The notes under the pieces were generated by a model. It did not search any database and was not told where the DNA came from. It was given only the letters and a program-made list of their open reading frames with translations. A stretch of 64,000 bases of DNA, taken from assembly GCA_003116995.1 (NCBI GenBank), contig BDSL01000062.1, forward strand, positions 124,001-188,000, in the 5' to 3' direction. This DNA comes from Yamagishiella unicocca. Lineage: Eukaryota > Chlorophyta > Chlorophyceae > Chlamydomonadales > Volvocaceae. Positions 38,922 to 50,057 of the stretch are shown here, piece by piece. The stretch's first letter is position 1, and each line of letters begins with the position of its first letter. The translations under genes and the position numbers were made by a program.

Positions 38922-41070
38922 GATCATGCGGGTGACGGCAGCCTGCCGCTGGAGGGCTCCATCCCGGACATGCACGCCACGACAGAGTGCGTTGGGATCG
39001 ATCGATCGTGAGGGCTGGGGCTCTCGCGGGACCCGACCTGCTCCTGCATCAGCTTGTCCTTTGTGCGTACCTCGGCGGGGCCACACTTCCTCCGCTGGCC
39101 CGCGGGCCCTTTCCTGTTACGAATTTCACAGACCCCACATGCCCGTGCGCCCTAAACTGCACCCCGCTCTGACCTAGCCCCGTCTGCCTGCCACCTGTCT
39201 GCTGTTCCCCCGCCCCCTCACATCCCCCAACATTGTATAACCGGAACCCCCCACATCCCTCCGTTTCCTATGTCGTGTCACCGGGTCTTCTCGCCACCCC
39301 CCACATCTCACCAGCAGCATGTACCTCCGGGTGCACCAGCTGGTCCGGCAGAAGGCAGAGCGGGACGTGGCGGCCGTGGAGGCGCACGTACGACAGCTGC
39401 TGGGCCGCCTGGGTCGCCCCGTGGACTCCATCTCCCACGACACGGTGCGCCTCTACTGCCGGCACTCGAGGCACCTCCGATGCGTCAGGTGAGGGAACCG
39501 GCGGCAGACGGGCGGGTGCGCGCGCGTGTCTGGCCACTGGGGCGCCGTGAGGTGCGTACCGGCCCCCAGGGAAATCGCGCCAGCAGCACCGACACAGCGC
39601 AAGTCCTTATCCGGTCTCTTATCCGGTCTCTTAGCCGGCGAACCCCCTGGCCCGCCGGGGGCATCATCCCGTGCAGGTACCGCACGCTAGCCAAGGAGAT
39701 CGGCTCCGAATCCGCCCGCGGCAACGCTCTGGCGGCAGCGCTGAGTGCCGGCGGTGGCGGCGGTGGCGGCTTTGGCACCGACCTGCCGCCCGGCTCCTCC
39801 GGCGCAGCGCTGTATGTGCTGCTGCGTGCCGCCGACCGCTTCTACGCGCAAACGGGCGAGGTACCCGGGGGCGGCACCGGGGGGCAGCGACCCGAGCGAC
39901 GACGTGCCACTGCTGCGGCAGGCGGCGGCGCAGGTGGGCGGCGCCCGGGGGTGGTGGTGGTAGGGTTCGGTTTGGCGGTTGGCGGTTGTGGGTTGTGGGT
40001 TGTTGGGGTTGGGTGGGAAAGAACATGTATCGTCTGGTGCGCGTGTGGGCGCTGCAACGGTAGCTATGATACGGAGGAAAGGAGACCATGAAACGGATGC
40101 GTTGAGCTCAGGGAAGGTGAGTTATGGCCAGCAGGCGGTTGTGGTTCTGCCGCAGGTGAGGCGGGAAGGCAGGCACGGACCTCTGGGGCGCTTGAGGCCT
40201 CAGCGGTGGCGCTCGGCGCGAATCCTGCACTGCACGGAGCGTTCACGGCAATGGTCGAGCCGCACCACTCCTTGTCGTACAACCAGTTGTCAGGCCGCAC
40301 CAGTCCTTGTCGTACAATCAGTTATCGGGCCGCGCCACTCCTTGCCGTACAATCAGTTGTCGGGCCGCACCACTCCTTGTCGCGCATGGCACCGTGCGTC
40401 AAGATGTCCACCATGGTCCTGTCGGTTCCGCAGGTCCTGACGGACGTGGGTCTGGGCGGGGGCTCGAATCCGCGCAAGTCGCCCGACAGCTCGGGCAGCG
40501 GCTGCACAGCGGTGGTCAGCGAGGACCTGCTGGTGGAGATGTGCAGGGCAGGAGCAGGTGGGGGCGAGCTGGGCGGGTGGCGCTGCGTTGGGATGTCCGC
40601 CTGTCGGAGCGCGGCCAGGCCACCGGGCCGAAACGGGTGCGGACGTCGGGTAGGCGGGTGCCATGATGATCGTCACGTGCCAGTAGTCGAGTGAGCGGAT
40701 GGATGGTGGAGTGCTGAGCGGAAGTGGTCGGAAACCAGGTGGGGGGCCGCCTCCTTCCTCACTGCCGCCTCGCCGTGACCCCTCTCCTCCCCGTCCTACC
40801 CCACTTCCATTTCCACGACTCGACAGCGGCCCCCCGTGCTGGGCCCCTTTTCCCTCTCGCTGCCCGCCTCCCCCGTTTCCTTTGTCGTGTAACCGGGTCT
40901 TCTCGCCACACCCTCCCGCCGCCCCAGCCTAATTTCACGTGGTGGCTGCCTTCATGGGGGGCGTGGCGGCGCAGGAGGCCATCAAGCTGGTCACTCGGCA
41001 GTTCGTGCCGCTGGCTGGGACGCTCATCTACAACGCCATGGCCTGCACCACCACAGTGCTGGAGCTGTGA
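38922..41070 (+). pseudogene. NEDD8-activating enzyme E1 regulatory subunit (AXR1/NAE1-like), C-terminal exons
   Basis: Exons: 38922-38986 (GDGSLPLEGSIPDMHATT), 39318-39488 (VHQLVRQKAERDVAAVEAHV, SISHDTVRLYCRHSRHLRCV), 39677-39933 (YRTLAKEIG, LLRAADRFYAQTG), 40434-40557 (VVSEDLLVEMCRAGA) and 40928-41070 ([20 protein letters not shown], ending VLEL and TGA). All are typical of the C-terminal half of AXR1/APP-BP1, which with UBA3 activates NEDD8 for cullin modification. The junctions 38986/39318 and 39488/39677 join in frame. Two lesions are visible. One extra base near 39858 turns the conserved GRYPG into GEVPG and shifts the frame. The in-frame codon right after the last junction is TAA (40930-40932). 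The N-terminal adenylation half is not in the window. Confidence 0.8.
40865..40908 (-). repeat. Dispersed family 3 motif (example copy)
   Basis: Plus-strand reading CGTGTAACCGGGTCTTCTCG after TTTCCTT. Relatives at 5686-5716, 35253-35285, 47258-47292, 26963-27045 (twice), 39259-39296, 49948-49996, 53117-53152, 57051-57092 and 57295-57326. It usually lies upstream of an exon or in an intron. Confidence 0.7.
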
Positions 41071-41360
41071 GGACGAGGGTGGGCATTGTGTCGCGTGAGG
41101 ACAGGCGCTGGAGGGTCGCGGCGGGAGGAGGGGGCACTGGGGAGGTGAAGAAACAGGCAGCCCAAGAGGCAGCCGCACGGGGAAGGGTATTGCTCGTTCA
41201 GCTGCTGCTGCCCCGACTGTTGCGACGGAGGCGGGCGCTAGCGGCTGTACGGCATCATGATCGTGGCTTTTAAGGCATGGTTGTGGCTGGTCCTGGCCTC
41301 ATTCGTCAGGTGTGCCTGGAGGTATTGATGTCGAGTGTTTTGCGAGTGCTCGGGGTGGTG
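41071..41360. other. Intergenic; no gene seen
   Basis: Between the NAE1-like stop and a family-2 motif at 41363-41427 there is no exon-like sequence and no evident TGTAA signal close to the stop. Confidence 0.4.
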
Positions 41361-41435
41361 TGGTAAAAAGCCGTTTACACGACGGGACATACAGGATCGT
41401 TGGCGCATGGTCGTCGGACACCAATTTGTGCTCGG

Positions 41436-41760
41436 GAGGTTCGAGGGAGGCCCATGGATGTCCGAAAAAACCGTTTAGAATAGACGTTTTTACATGCATG
41501 CTGGAGAACTGGGTTGGGGATACTAAAGCCGAAGGCCGCAATATGACCTTTGGCGGCTAAGCTAAGCGGCTACGTACGGCGAGACGACAGGAAACGAGGA
41601 TTCCACTCGACGCACGGAAACGCTTCGCAAAACCGGTTTTGGGCGCTAACAGGAGAACTAGGGGAAGTGGTGAGCTATGGGAGAGCGGACAGCGCGGTCC
41701 GGTCCCGCTCCCAGTCCCGACCCGCCACTCCGCCACCCCGCTGCGGCCCCCTGCATGGCG
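41436..41760 (+). repeat. Dispersed repeat family 1, copy at duplication edge
   Basis: Core GGCCCATGGATGTCCGAAAA, then GCATGCTGGAGAACTGGG, AATATGACCTTTGGCGGC and GGTTTTGGGCGCTAACAGGA. Position 1 of the window begins inside the matching copy. Confidence 0.85.
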
Positions 41761-41891
41761 CCTGGCGGTCACATCAACACACGCACGCACGCACGCCACT
41801 CCTCATGCGCGTCCTCACAACCCCCATCACCCCCCTCCCCACCCCCCTGCCGTGTCACCGTGTCTTTTTTGCCATCACCGCCTACCCGCAG

Positions 41892-42146
41892 GTTTTCGAT
41901 TACTTCGCCCAGGAGTGCCGCCGGTGCGGCCTGCGCTACCGCTGCCGCCAAGTAGACCCAGCCACGGCCTTCGGCGCCAGCGGCGGCATCGGAGTCGGCA
42001 CCCCGGCCGGCGGCGGCTGCTGCCCCTTCGAGGGTATCCTAGGCCGCAGCGACGAGTACGAGGGCGGTGTCGTAGTGGTGGCGCTCGATCACGAGGACAG
42101 TCCGTGCGCGGAGTGGTACCGAGGTGACGGGGAGGCGGTGCCGTAA
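41892..42146 (+). CDS. Second copy of the unidentified terminal exon
   Basis: Same splice acceptor, frame, length and stop as 312-566. The only protein difference seen is Gly to Val in the penultimate residue. The conserved open frame is weak support for function because the whole block is nearly identical. Confidence 0.4.
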   Translation, partial: VFDYFAQECRRCGLRYRCRQVDPATAFGASGGIGVGTPAGGGCCPFEGILGRSDEYEGGVVVVALDHEDSPCAEWYRGDGEAVP

Positions 42147-42670
42147 GCGGCACGGCACGTGGAGCGACCCGGGGGTCTGTGCAGCGGCCCGCAGCCGCCG
42201 CAGCCGGGCTTCGAGAGGGGCCGGGGGAGCTGCCGAGGGGGCCGGAACTGTGGCGGGCGCACACGTGGGAGGTGGCTTGCAGGCCGGGATTGTGGAGAGC
42301 GCACGCGTGGGCCGTGGTGCTCCAGATTGGAGAGACGTCGATGGGCTGTGTGGGTGTGCCTCGTCATTCTGTGATTTAGGGTGAGGGAGGGATTCAAACC
42401 GACGCGCGGCTTGCACTTGTCAAATGGGCTGGTGGCAGTGCTGGCGGATGAGTGCGGGGGGGCGGTGCGCTTCCGCACGCTGAAGTCACGTAGCGGTGTC
42501 GCGGTCGTCGCACTATAATTGTATCGTGTCGTATTGGTCTTGTTGTCCGCCGTCGCGAGCGAAACCACGAGCGGAACCATGAGTGGGGCTACGAGCGGAA
42601 CTACGAGCGGAAGCACGAGTGGGACTACGAGCGGAAGTACGAGTGGACCACGAGCGGGTGGACATGCAGC

Positions 42671-43331
42671 TTGATGGCCTGCGATGTGGTGGCCTGCGCT
42701 GTATATGGGGGCCTGCGATGTATGTGGTGGCCAGATGGTGAGCCAGACAGCGATGGCCCCGAGCCGGATGATGCAGGGCCAAGTGAGGCGGACCTGCTTA
42801 TTACGCAGCGTAGGGCCAAGCGGGTTAACGCCGGTGTGCCTCCAAGTCGTTATACTGGAGCCATGGATCAGAGTGGCATGGAAGTCACGGCGCCGGCGAC
42901 CTATGCAGAGGCAATGGCGTCCCCCTATGCCGTGCAGTGGCAGGCCGCGATGGAGGAGTTGGCGTCTCTCAGGAGAAGGGCACGTGGGTTTCGGAGCCCA
43001 CACCGCAGGGCGCGCGTGCGATGGGTGTCAAGTGGGTTAAGACCGCTGTCCTTCACGGTGATGATTTGGAGGAGGAGATTTTCGTGGAGCAGCAGCCCCC
43101 CGGCTTTGCGATAGGTGGGCGAGCCAACTTGTGCCATTTGTGCAAGTCGCCGTATGGCCTGCGTCAGGCATCTCGCACCTGGCATAAGAAGTTGCACCAG
43201 CAGCTGGTGGCGATGGGGTTCAAATCCGATGCGGATCCCAGCTTGTACGTGCGGGACGTCGATGGTGATGTCGTGCATGTGCTGGTCCACGTCGACGATC
43301 CGCTGATTGCGTCGTACGGTGTGGCTAAGGT
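42671..43331 (+). pseudogene. Deleted copia-type pol fragment, copy 2
   Basis: Same frame change and same internal deletion as 1119-1786, so both lesions predate the segmental duplication. This copy keeps HVDDPLIASYG at the catalytic motif, while copy 1 has HVDN. It also ends at the palindrome boundary. Confidence 0.8.
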
Positions 43332-43971
43332 GGAGTTAGGCACTAAAACAGCGCACCCCCGATTGGCATCTCCGAGAGCTGAGGCACCGGTGTTGGTGAG
43401 CTGCTGATGGATTGCCTTGAAGAACTGTGGGTAAGGCTCGAGAAAGGACACGCCGAAGTATATGGGCTCACCGGTATATTTATGTACCTTGCGAGGTTGC
43501 GCATACAGTGTATACGTCTTTATGCCCGTAGCCGGATCTACAATGCTCTTGACGTCACCATCGCGAGGCCGCCTTGGTTTGTACTCCCAGTCCAAGCGTT
43601 CAAGAGGCAGTGCGCGGTGAATGGTAGTGGAAGGAGTGCTCTTGAGCGCTCAATAGCACCCCTTCCGCTACCATTCACCGCGCACTGCCTCTTGCTTGAA
43701 CGCTTGGACTGGGAGTACAAACCAAGGCGGCCTCGCGATGGTGACGTCAAGAGCATTGTAGACAGATCCGGCTACGGGCATAAAGACGTATACACTGTAT
43801 GCGCAACCTCGCAAGGTACATAAATATACCGGTGAGCCCATATACTTCGGCGTGTCCTTTCTCGAGCCTTACCCACAGTTCTTCAAGGCAATCCATCAGC
43901 AGCTCACCAACACCGGTGCCTCAGCTCTCGGAGATGCCAATCGGGGGTGCGCTGTTTTAGTGCCTAGCTCC
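43332..43971. repeat. Head-to-head inverted repeat, copy 2
   Basis: Same structure as 1779-2412, centred near 43650. The centre is no longer perfect: several bases differ between arms, and a 5-bp CTTGC insertion sits beside the centre on the right only. The palindrome therefore predates the segmental duplication and has begun to decay here. Confidence 0.9.
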
Positions 43972-44893
43972 GTACGTGCTCCCGGAAGGCATGGACACTG
44001 TAAATGACGGCAAGCTCAGCCTTCCGCTGGAGGGAGACGACAGAATTGTATACGGAGAGCACTACACGCTCTTCGCGACCCGGAGCATGCCAGCAGCTGA
44101 CTTTGATGCCATATTTGCGGAGCTGATTGTGAACAGCAGCATACCGTGCGAGCCGAAGGGAGGGGCAGCGCCAGTGGACCTCAAGCTGGATATGGACTGT
44201 TACCCGGCGGATAAGCTCACCTGCGCTGCAATGATGTCCCTGGACGCCCTCAGCCTCGAGGCGACTGACCCCAACGTATGGTGGTTTGCAAAGCTGTACG
44301 CCCTTCACCTGCGGGCGACGGATATGGACTTCGAGGACATGCTCGGGTTCGGGCCACTGGCTAGCATGGCCGCGGCTGCCCTGCTGGAGGCCTGGACGGT
44401 TGAAGACGGCTTCCTCCTGGCGAGCGCATGCGAGGCTCAAGACCGCTTGGCTGAAGTACTGCAGTGCAAGTTCACCCGGCCAGCGTACCAGCCGCCCTGG
44501 GTAAGCTACGTGATGACAGCTCCGCTTACCCCGTGCTAGCCTTACAGGGTGCTTTGTGTTTTGTTGAGTGAATCGTTTTGGTCGATTGTGGGTGTGACAG
44601 GGAATTGAGCGGCATCATGAGCTTCCGTCACGCACGCCTCTTTCCATTCCGCTCTTCCTCAGGTCCACCCCTTCCAGTTCCTTTCCGGGGAGTACCGGAC
44701 GAGCTGTTCGATGAAGAGGTAAAGGTGTGCGCACGGGCTTTCGAGGGCGATGAGGGCCTCAAGGAAAAGGTGAACAAGGCGGCAAAGTACCTGTTTGAGG
44801 AGCTGGCCATAGACCCGCACCTGGTCATGACCAAGAACTGCACGCTGCTGCACCGCGGACTGACGTTCCGGGTAGAGTGCGCAAAAGGAAGGG
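43690..44893 (+). CDS. Unidentified multi-exon protein gene, copy 2 (partial)
   Basis: Same exons as 2140-3340: palindrome-arm exon, 43961-44500 (540 nt, open) and 44663-44893, the last followed by an intact GTACGC donor. Amino-acid changes relative to copy 1 are few (for example Arg to Trp near 44280). Frame preservation across both copies supports coding status before duplication. No function assigned. Confidence 0.5.
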
Positions 44894-45019
44894 GTACGCC
44901 ACCTCCCACCCCCCCCTGCCTGGCAGGAGAGGAGGGTCTAAGGTCCGATTAGCGTCAGCGCCGTGTAGATGTCGTTAGCTTTATCAAGAGGACTTACGCC
45001 TGCTTCCAGGGGGGTGTCC

Positions 45020-45200
45020 CGGGAGCAGGGGTGGTTGACGCGGACCCCCTCGGGGCAGCAACAGTGCATCTGGGACGTGGCGGTGGGCAGTGGGTACACG
45101 GGCAGGTGTGACCGCTTGACCGACGGATCTCGGCGAAGGAACACCACTGCTGGGCACGGCGACGTGTTGCAAACTGACGCGGACAGCGAGGCAGGTAGGT
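45020..45200 (+). pseudogene. Possible decayed LINE 3' fragment, duplicate
   Basis: Copy of the 3440-3640 fragment, with a 6-bp deletion relative to copy 1. Confidence 0.3.
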
Positions 45201-46251
45201 AGGCCGGTGGTATGACTAGCTCTTCCAATCAGCTACAGACAGCCTCACCTTTGTTATTTTGTTTTTAGGGTTAACCGTTGTAAGGCGTCGCGATCAATGT
45301 TGGGAGTCGCGGCGGGTGGGGTCGTGTTTGCCAAGGAGACTGCTGCGACTTGCTTGGTTGCGTGTGAAGTGCAAAAGGGAAGGAAGCCAGGCAGGTGCCG
45401 CATGAGCTGAAAAATGCGCGTACGACGCCTTGTCGGGTGCAGCGAATCCCGAGCAACGCCAGTGCCGGTTAGTGCCGATCTCAAACATGAATCTGGCGTA
45501 CGACGCGGCTCATGTACGACGGGTGCACAAACGACTGCAATGGGAAACCACCCAGCTACGCAGCGACTAGGGGTGCCCCATTAATATCTTTTTTACGGTT
45601 GTGTGCATACATGGATCGTCGATGCGGTTGTGTAGGAGCCAGCAGGCATTTCCGCTTTGCTGCTCTGAGAATGCCTGGCGGTTTCGCCCCATCAAAGTCC
45701 ACTGTAACCTGACTCCTAAGGATTGATGTGACAGTGAGTGAATGAGGTTACAGCGGACTTCGGCTCGCACGCGGGCGGAAATTGAGGACGGTGTGTGTGG
45801 GTGCTACTCGACCCATGCAGCGCACCGCGCTGGCTTGCACCGCCTGACCTGGACGTTCCTGAGTCACGTTGTCATAAGAGTGTCACGCAACGCAACGCTT
45901 CTCTTAGCTTCGTAGGAACCGCTGTCCGTGTGCCCCTGCTATTAACGGTGCAGCAGTCCCCCCCTACTTGTCGTACTTGTCGTACCCCGCAGCCTTCGGG
46001 CCGTGGTCGGTGCGGGGGGTGGCCTGGCATTGTGGGGTCGCGCGCCAGGCAGTAGGGGGCACCCCCCTGCCCAACACCCCAGGCAGAAGGCGATGCCCCC
46101 TTCCATACTGTACGGTATCCCCACACCACCTCGGTCCGCATCTCCAGCGCGCATCAGGAAAAAGCGCGGTATCGCCTCTCCTCTCTTTCCATCACACCCT
46201 AAACTCCCTTTTCTGGCCGCACTGCACCCCCAGTCCCAACCTCACCATTCA

Positions 46252-46320
46252 GCAGTACGTTTCCGTACCGCCCCACCGACGCTACCCGCCCACGCGTTCC
46301 GCGGTACGGAAACGTACTGC
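46252..46320. repeat. 19-bp perfect inverted repeat, duplicate
   Basis: Both arms are unchanged relative to 4675-4743, while the loop has one substitution. Confidence 0.7.
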
Positions 46321-48122
46321 CGAAGTTCCCAGTGTGCGACTTGCGACTTGTTGCGATCCGTTCGCGACTTGGCAACAAACCTTCCTGAGGAAATTTGTAA
46401 CGTTGTTTTGATTTGTTTGACAGGTATTTCAACAGGTAGCGGTGAAACTGCGATTACTGTACAGGAAATGTGTACCGCTTTCTTCAGAGCAGGACACCGA
46501 GTTCCACGGTTGGATTGGGTCGGGGGGGTGCGGCGGGGGCGGGGGTATAGGCGGGGGGTTGGCTGCGTTGAGAGGCCCGAATACTGCTGCGGCTGTTAGT
46601 TGTTGCTTGGTTGTCAGATGCGTCATGGTGGTGGTTGCGGTGATGGCGGCGATGGTGCCGATAGCTTGAGAGGGGCTGGCCGTGGTTGGTGCCGCCCTGC
46701 AAAGGACGGTTCGCGTCGTTCTGGTTTCATTCTCCGCATGCGCGTGTGCAGCAGCTTCCGTTGGGTACGACGACGCGCCTCGGCTGCGCCACACCTTGCG
46801 CCCCCGGCGCCCCCGTTTCCTCAAATCAAGCCATTTTGAAAGCATTCTAGGTTCTAGCTTGCACCACGCGTTACCGGTCGTCGCACATGCAAGCTCCGCC
46901 GGACAAGCATCCCGCCGTCCATGCAGCCCAACTTGCGAGAGCGCTCGCGCTCAAAACCAATCGCCACTTTCCGCAGCCATTGACAATCTAAGCGGATCTA
47001 CCGGGTTCTTCGCGGCCGACCGCACCAGCAGCCTGCCTCCATCACCGCTCATCCCGTTGGCACTATAAGTTTGTTATTCCTCTAGCACGCCCCCAACATT
47101 CCCTTACCTAGCACACAGCCGACATTCCCCTACCTAGCACACAGCCGACAGGCCCCGTCCACAGGTTTCCTGATACTCGTACTGAGTACTCCGGAGCTTG
47201 CACATACACTCAAAGGCGTCTCTCAAAAAGCATTCCATCGCCCGCTAGTTTCTGTCCTCCATCTTCTATGCCGTGTAAACGGGTCGTCTCGCCTACCACC
47301 TAGCCCTCCGCCAAGCCCTCCTGACCCTCCTCCAAGCCCCCCTCGCCCCCCTCGCCCTCCTAGCCCCCCCCAGCCTTGCCTGAGCGGTTGTGATGAGGTA
47401 GGCGAAGAACGACACCACTTCGCTCAGAGAGATCGGCACCGCCAGGGAGAGCACCCTACCTGGGGTGGCCGGGGGAGGACGGGGGACACGTTTGGTACAA
47501 TCGTTCAATGGCATGCCGGAGGAGTTGGGTTTAGGCAACCAAATCCGGAGGTCGCGTATTGGCCCCGGCTGCGCTGTCTAGCCGAACGTTAACAAGGACC
47601 CCGCGGTATGGGAGGATGTAGGGCACTGCGGGCAACCGACGTGGCGGCCGCTGAGCCCTGCGTCTCGTGGGTCTGTGGGTCGGCCAATGGCCAACTTGGT
47701 GGCCCAAAGCGTTGATACGAAACCACTTCTTCTCGCGGTGAAACTTGCGCACGGAACCGCTTTCACACAAGCCCTGCTAACCCACCTCCGCGCCTCAGGC
47801 CAAAGCAGCGGTGAGAGTGCGCTCCCATCCTTTCCAACGAATGCGTCATTCTCCTATAGTCTCATCGTTGTCCCCGGCTCTTCGGGACGTAATAGGGGCA
47901 CACGCTCTTCGTCTGACGCCATCTGGTATGTATGTTAGCGTCGTCGTCCAAATCAGTGATATTTCTAAACGCAGCCCGACAAAGGCTGATTGCCGGGACA
48001 ACATGCTGATTCAGTTAATTCATAGTTTCGGAGCACTCAAAGGCTGATTGACGGGACAACATGCTGATTCAGTTAATATAGTTTCGGAGCACTCAAAGTC
48101 GCTGTACGTTGTGTATAGGCAA

Positions 48123-50057
48123 GCTTTGCACCAAACCGCACAGCTAGACAAGTACATTGCAGAATGACAGTGAACACTTAGTGGCCAACAGCAGAATGGG
48201 TGGAGCGTATACGTGTCCGGGACAATCCAGCAAGGTACATTTAACGACACAACCTCGTGTGTCTCTCTTGCAGCTTGGAGCTTACAAAATTGTCGTGTTG
48301 GTGCGGCCAAGAAGATGCAGTGGTGTGGAGTGGGCATCAGGCGGTCGGGCGGGGGCCCAACGGACCCATGTCACTCGTGACTACCACCCTCCTCTCATTC
48401 CTCGATCCTCCTAAACATTTGCTGCCCTCCGCTTCCACAGGTCAGCGCCTTCACCTATGACGATGCCGTCGTACACACATCCGCGACCTGGTGGAGGGGG
48501 CGGAGGACGGCTGATGGAGGGGACCGCTGCTGCGGCGGCGGCGGCCGAGGCGCGCAGCAGCAGTGGCGGCTGAGGCGGCAGCAGCGGGGGGTGAGCGGAC
48601 CGGGGAGGCTGGCAGCACGTCTGTCCGGCGGATGGAGGGGGCGGAGTCTCAGCGGATGATGGACAGCGGCGTGGCGGTAGCGACACAGGGAGCGCAGGAG
48701 GAGGAGGAGGAGGGCGGCGACATGGCCCCCCGAGCACCGGTGTGGGAGCGCTTTTCCGTCTTCATAGCTCGGAGGTGGGGCTGGGGACGGGGCCGGGGGG
48801 GTTGAGGAAAGCCCGTGGACTGGGAAGTCGATTGGGAAACCATCCACCGGCAGGGGGGGCGACAGGGGAGTGGGGCGTTGGGGACGGGACGGGGTGGGAG
48901 GGGGGCAGGTTTGGAGGCTGGGGGGTGTTCCTGTGGGTGGGGACGGCGCGTGGGGGGTGAAAGCATTACACCCACCATCACTTCGCCTTTGGGTTCCGAT
49001 TGGGGTGCCTTTCGTTCCAAACGGCCCGTCGCCGCCTCCGAGAGGTGTCACAGGTCCGCTTTCCCCGCAACCGCCTGTAAGTCGACACTCCTCACACACG
49101 AACACACGCAGGCCGTTTACCAGTAGCCCACGCATCTGGGCCCTCCCTCACCGCACCCGCCCCGCCCCGCCTCTCCCCCCCCTCAACCTTCCCCCCGCCC
49201 TGGGTTTGTCGGCCGTGGATTTGTGGGTCATCCTTACGCCCCCTCCTGCCGGGACCCACGCCAGCTGATCTACGAGCGGGCCCACGCCGAGCTGGTGGCA
49301 GCGGTGGTGCAGCGCCGGCTGGCTCGGGGCGGCTCCGAATCCGCCCGCGGCAACTGTGTGTGCTGCTGCGTGCCGCCGACCGCTTCTACGCGCAAACGGG
49401 CCGGTACCCGGGGGCGGCACCGGGGGGCAGCGACCCGAGCGATGACGTGCCACTGCTGCGGCAGGCGGCGGCGCAGGTGGGCGGCGCCCTTGGGTGGTGG
49501 TGGTAGGGTTCGGTTTGGCGGTTGGCGGTTGTTGCCGTGCGCCTGGGCGGGGGCTCGAATCCGCGCAAGTCGCCCGACAGCTCGGGCAGCGGCGGCACAG
49601 CGGTGGTCAGCGAGGACCAGCTGGTGGAGATGTGCAGGGCAGGAGCAGGTGGGGGCGAGCTGGGCGGGTGGCGCTGCGTTGGGATGTCCGCCTGTCGGAG
49701 CGCGGCCATGTCACCGGGCCGAAACGGGTGCGGACGTCGGGTAGGCGGGTGCCATGATGACCGTCACGTGCCAGTAGTCGGGTAGGCGGATGGATGGTGG
49801 AGTGCTGAGCGGAAGTGGTCGGAAACCGGGGGGGGCCGCCTCCTTCCTCACTGCCGCCTCGCCGTGACCCCTCTCCTCCCCGTCCTACCCCACTTCCATT
49901 TCCACGACTCGACAGCGGCCATGTGCTGGGCCCCCTTTCCCTCCCGCTGCCCGCCTCCCCCATTTTCTTTGCCGTGTAACCGGGTCTTCTCGCCACACCC
50001 TCCCGCCGCCCCAGCCTAACTTCACGTGGTGGCTGCCTTCATGGGGGGCGTGGCATC
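48123..50057. repeat. Deleted second copy of the 36060-41000 region
   Basis: Segments match 36060-36200, 37070-37700 and parts of 39690-41000 in order. The armadillo-like exons, the 30-bp minisatellite and two NAE1-like exons are missing. The match ends at 50057, inside the last NAE1-like exon. Confidence 0.85.
49335..50057 (+). pseudogene. Second, truncated NAE1-like copy
   Basis: Remnants of the third exon (GSESARGN, then a deletion, then LLRAADRFYAQTGRYPGAAP to a donor at 49477), the fourth exon (about 49545-49648, with its acceptor lost) and the start of the last exon (TAA at 50017-50019, then [11 protein letters not shown]). It keeps the ancestral GRYPG that copy 1 has lost. Upstream, QLIYERAHAELVAAVVQRRL replaces the normal start of the third exon. 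At 50057 homology to the other copy stops and unrelated sequence continues in the same frame. Confidence 0.75.

Larger units (their letters stand above)
41581..48122. repeat. Segmental duplication, copy 2
   Basis: Second copy of the 1-6490 block in the same orientation. It starts just inside a dispersed repeat whose upstream part (41436-41580) is outside copy 1 only because the window begins there. Near its end it carries an extra local duplication of about 55 bp (around 48040-48110) that copy 1 lacks. Confidence 0.95.
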
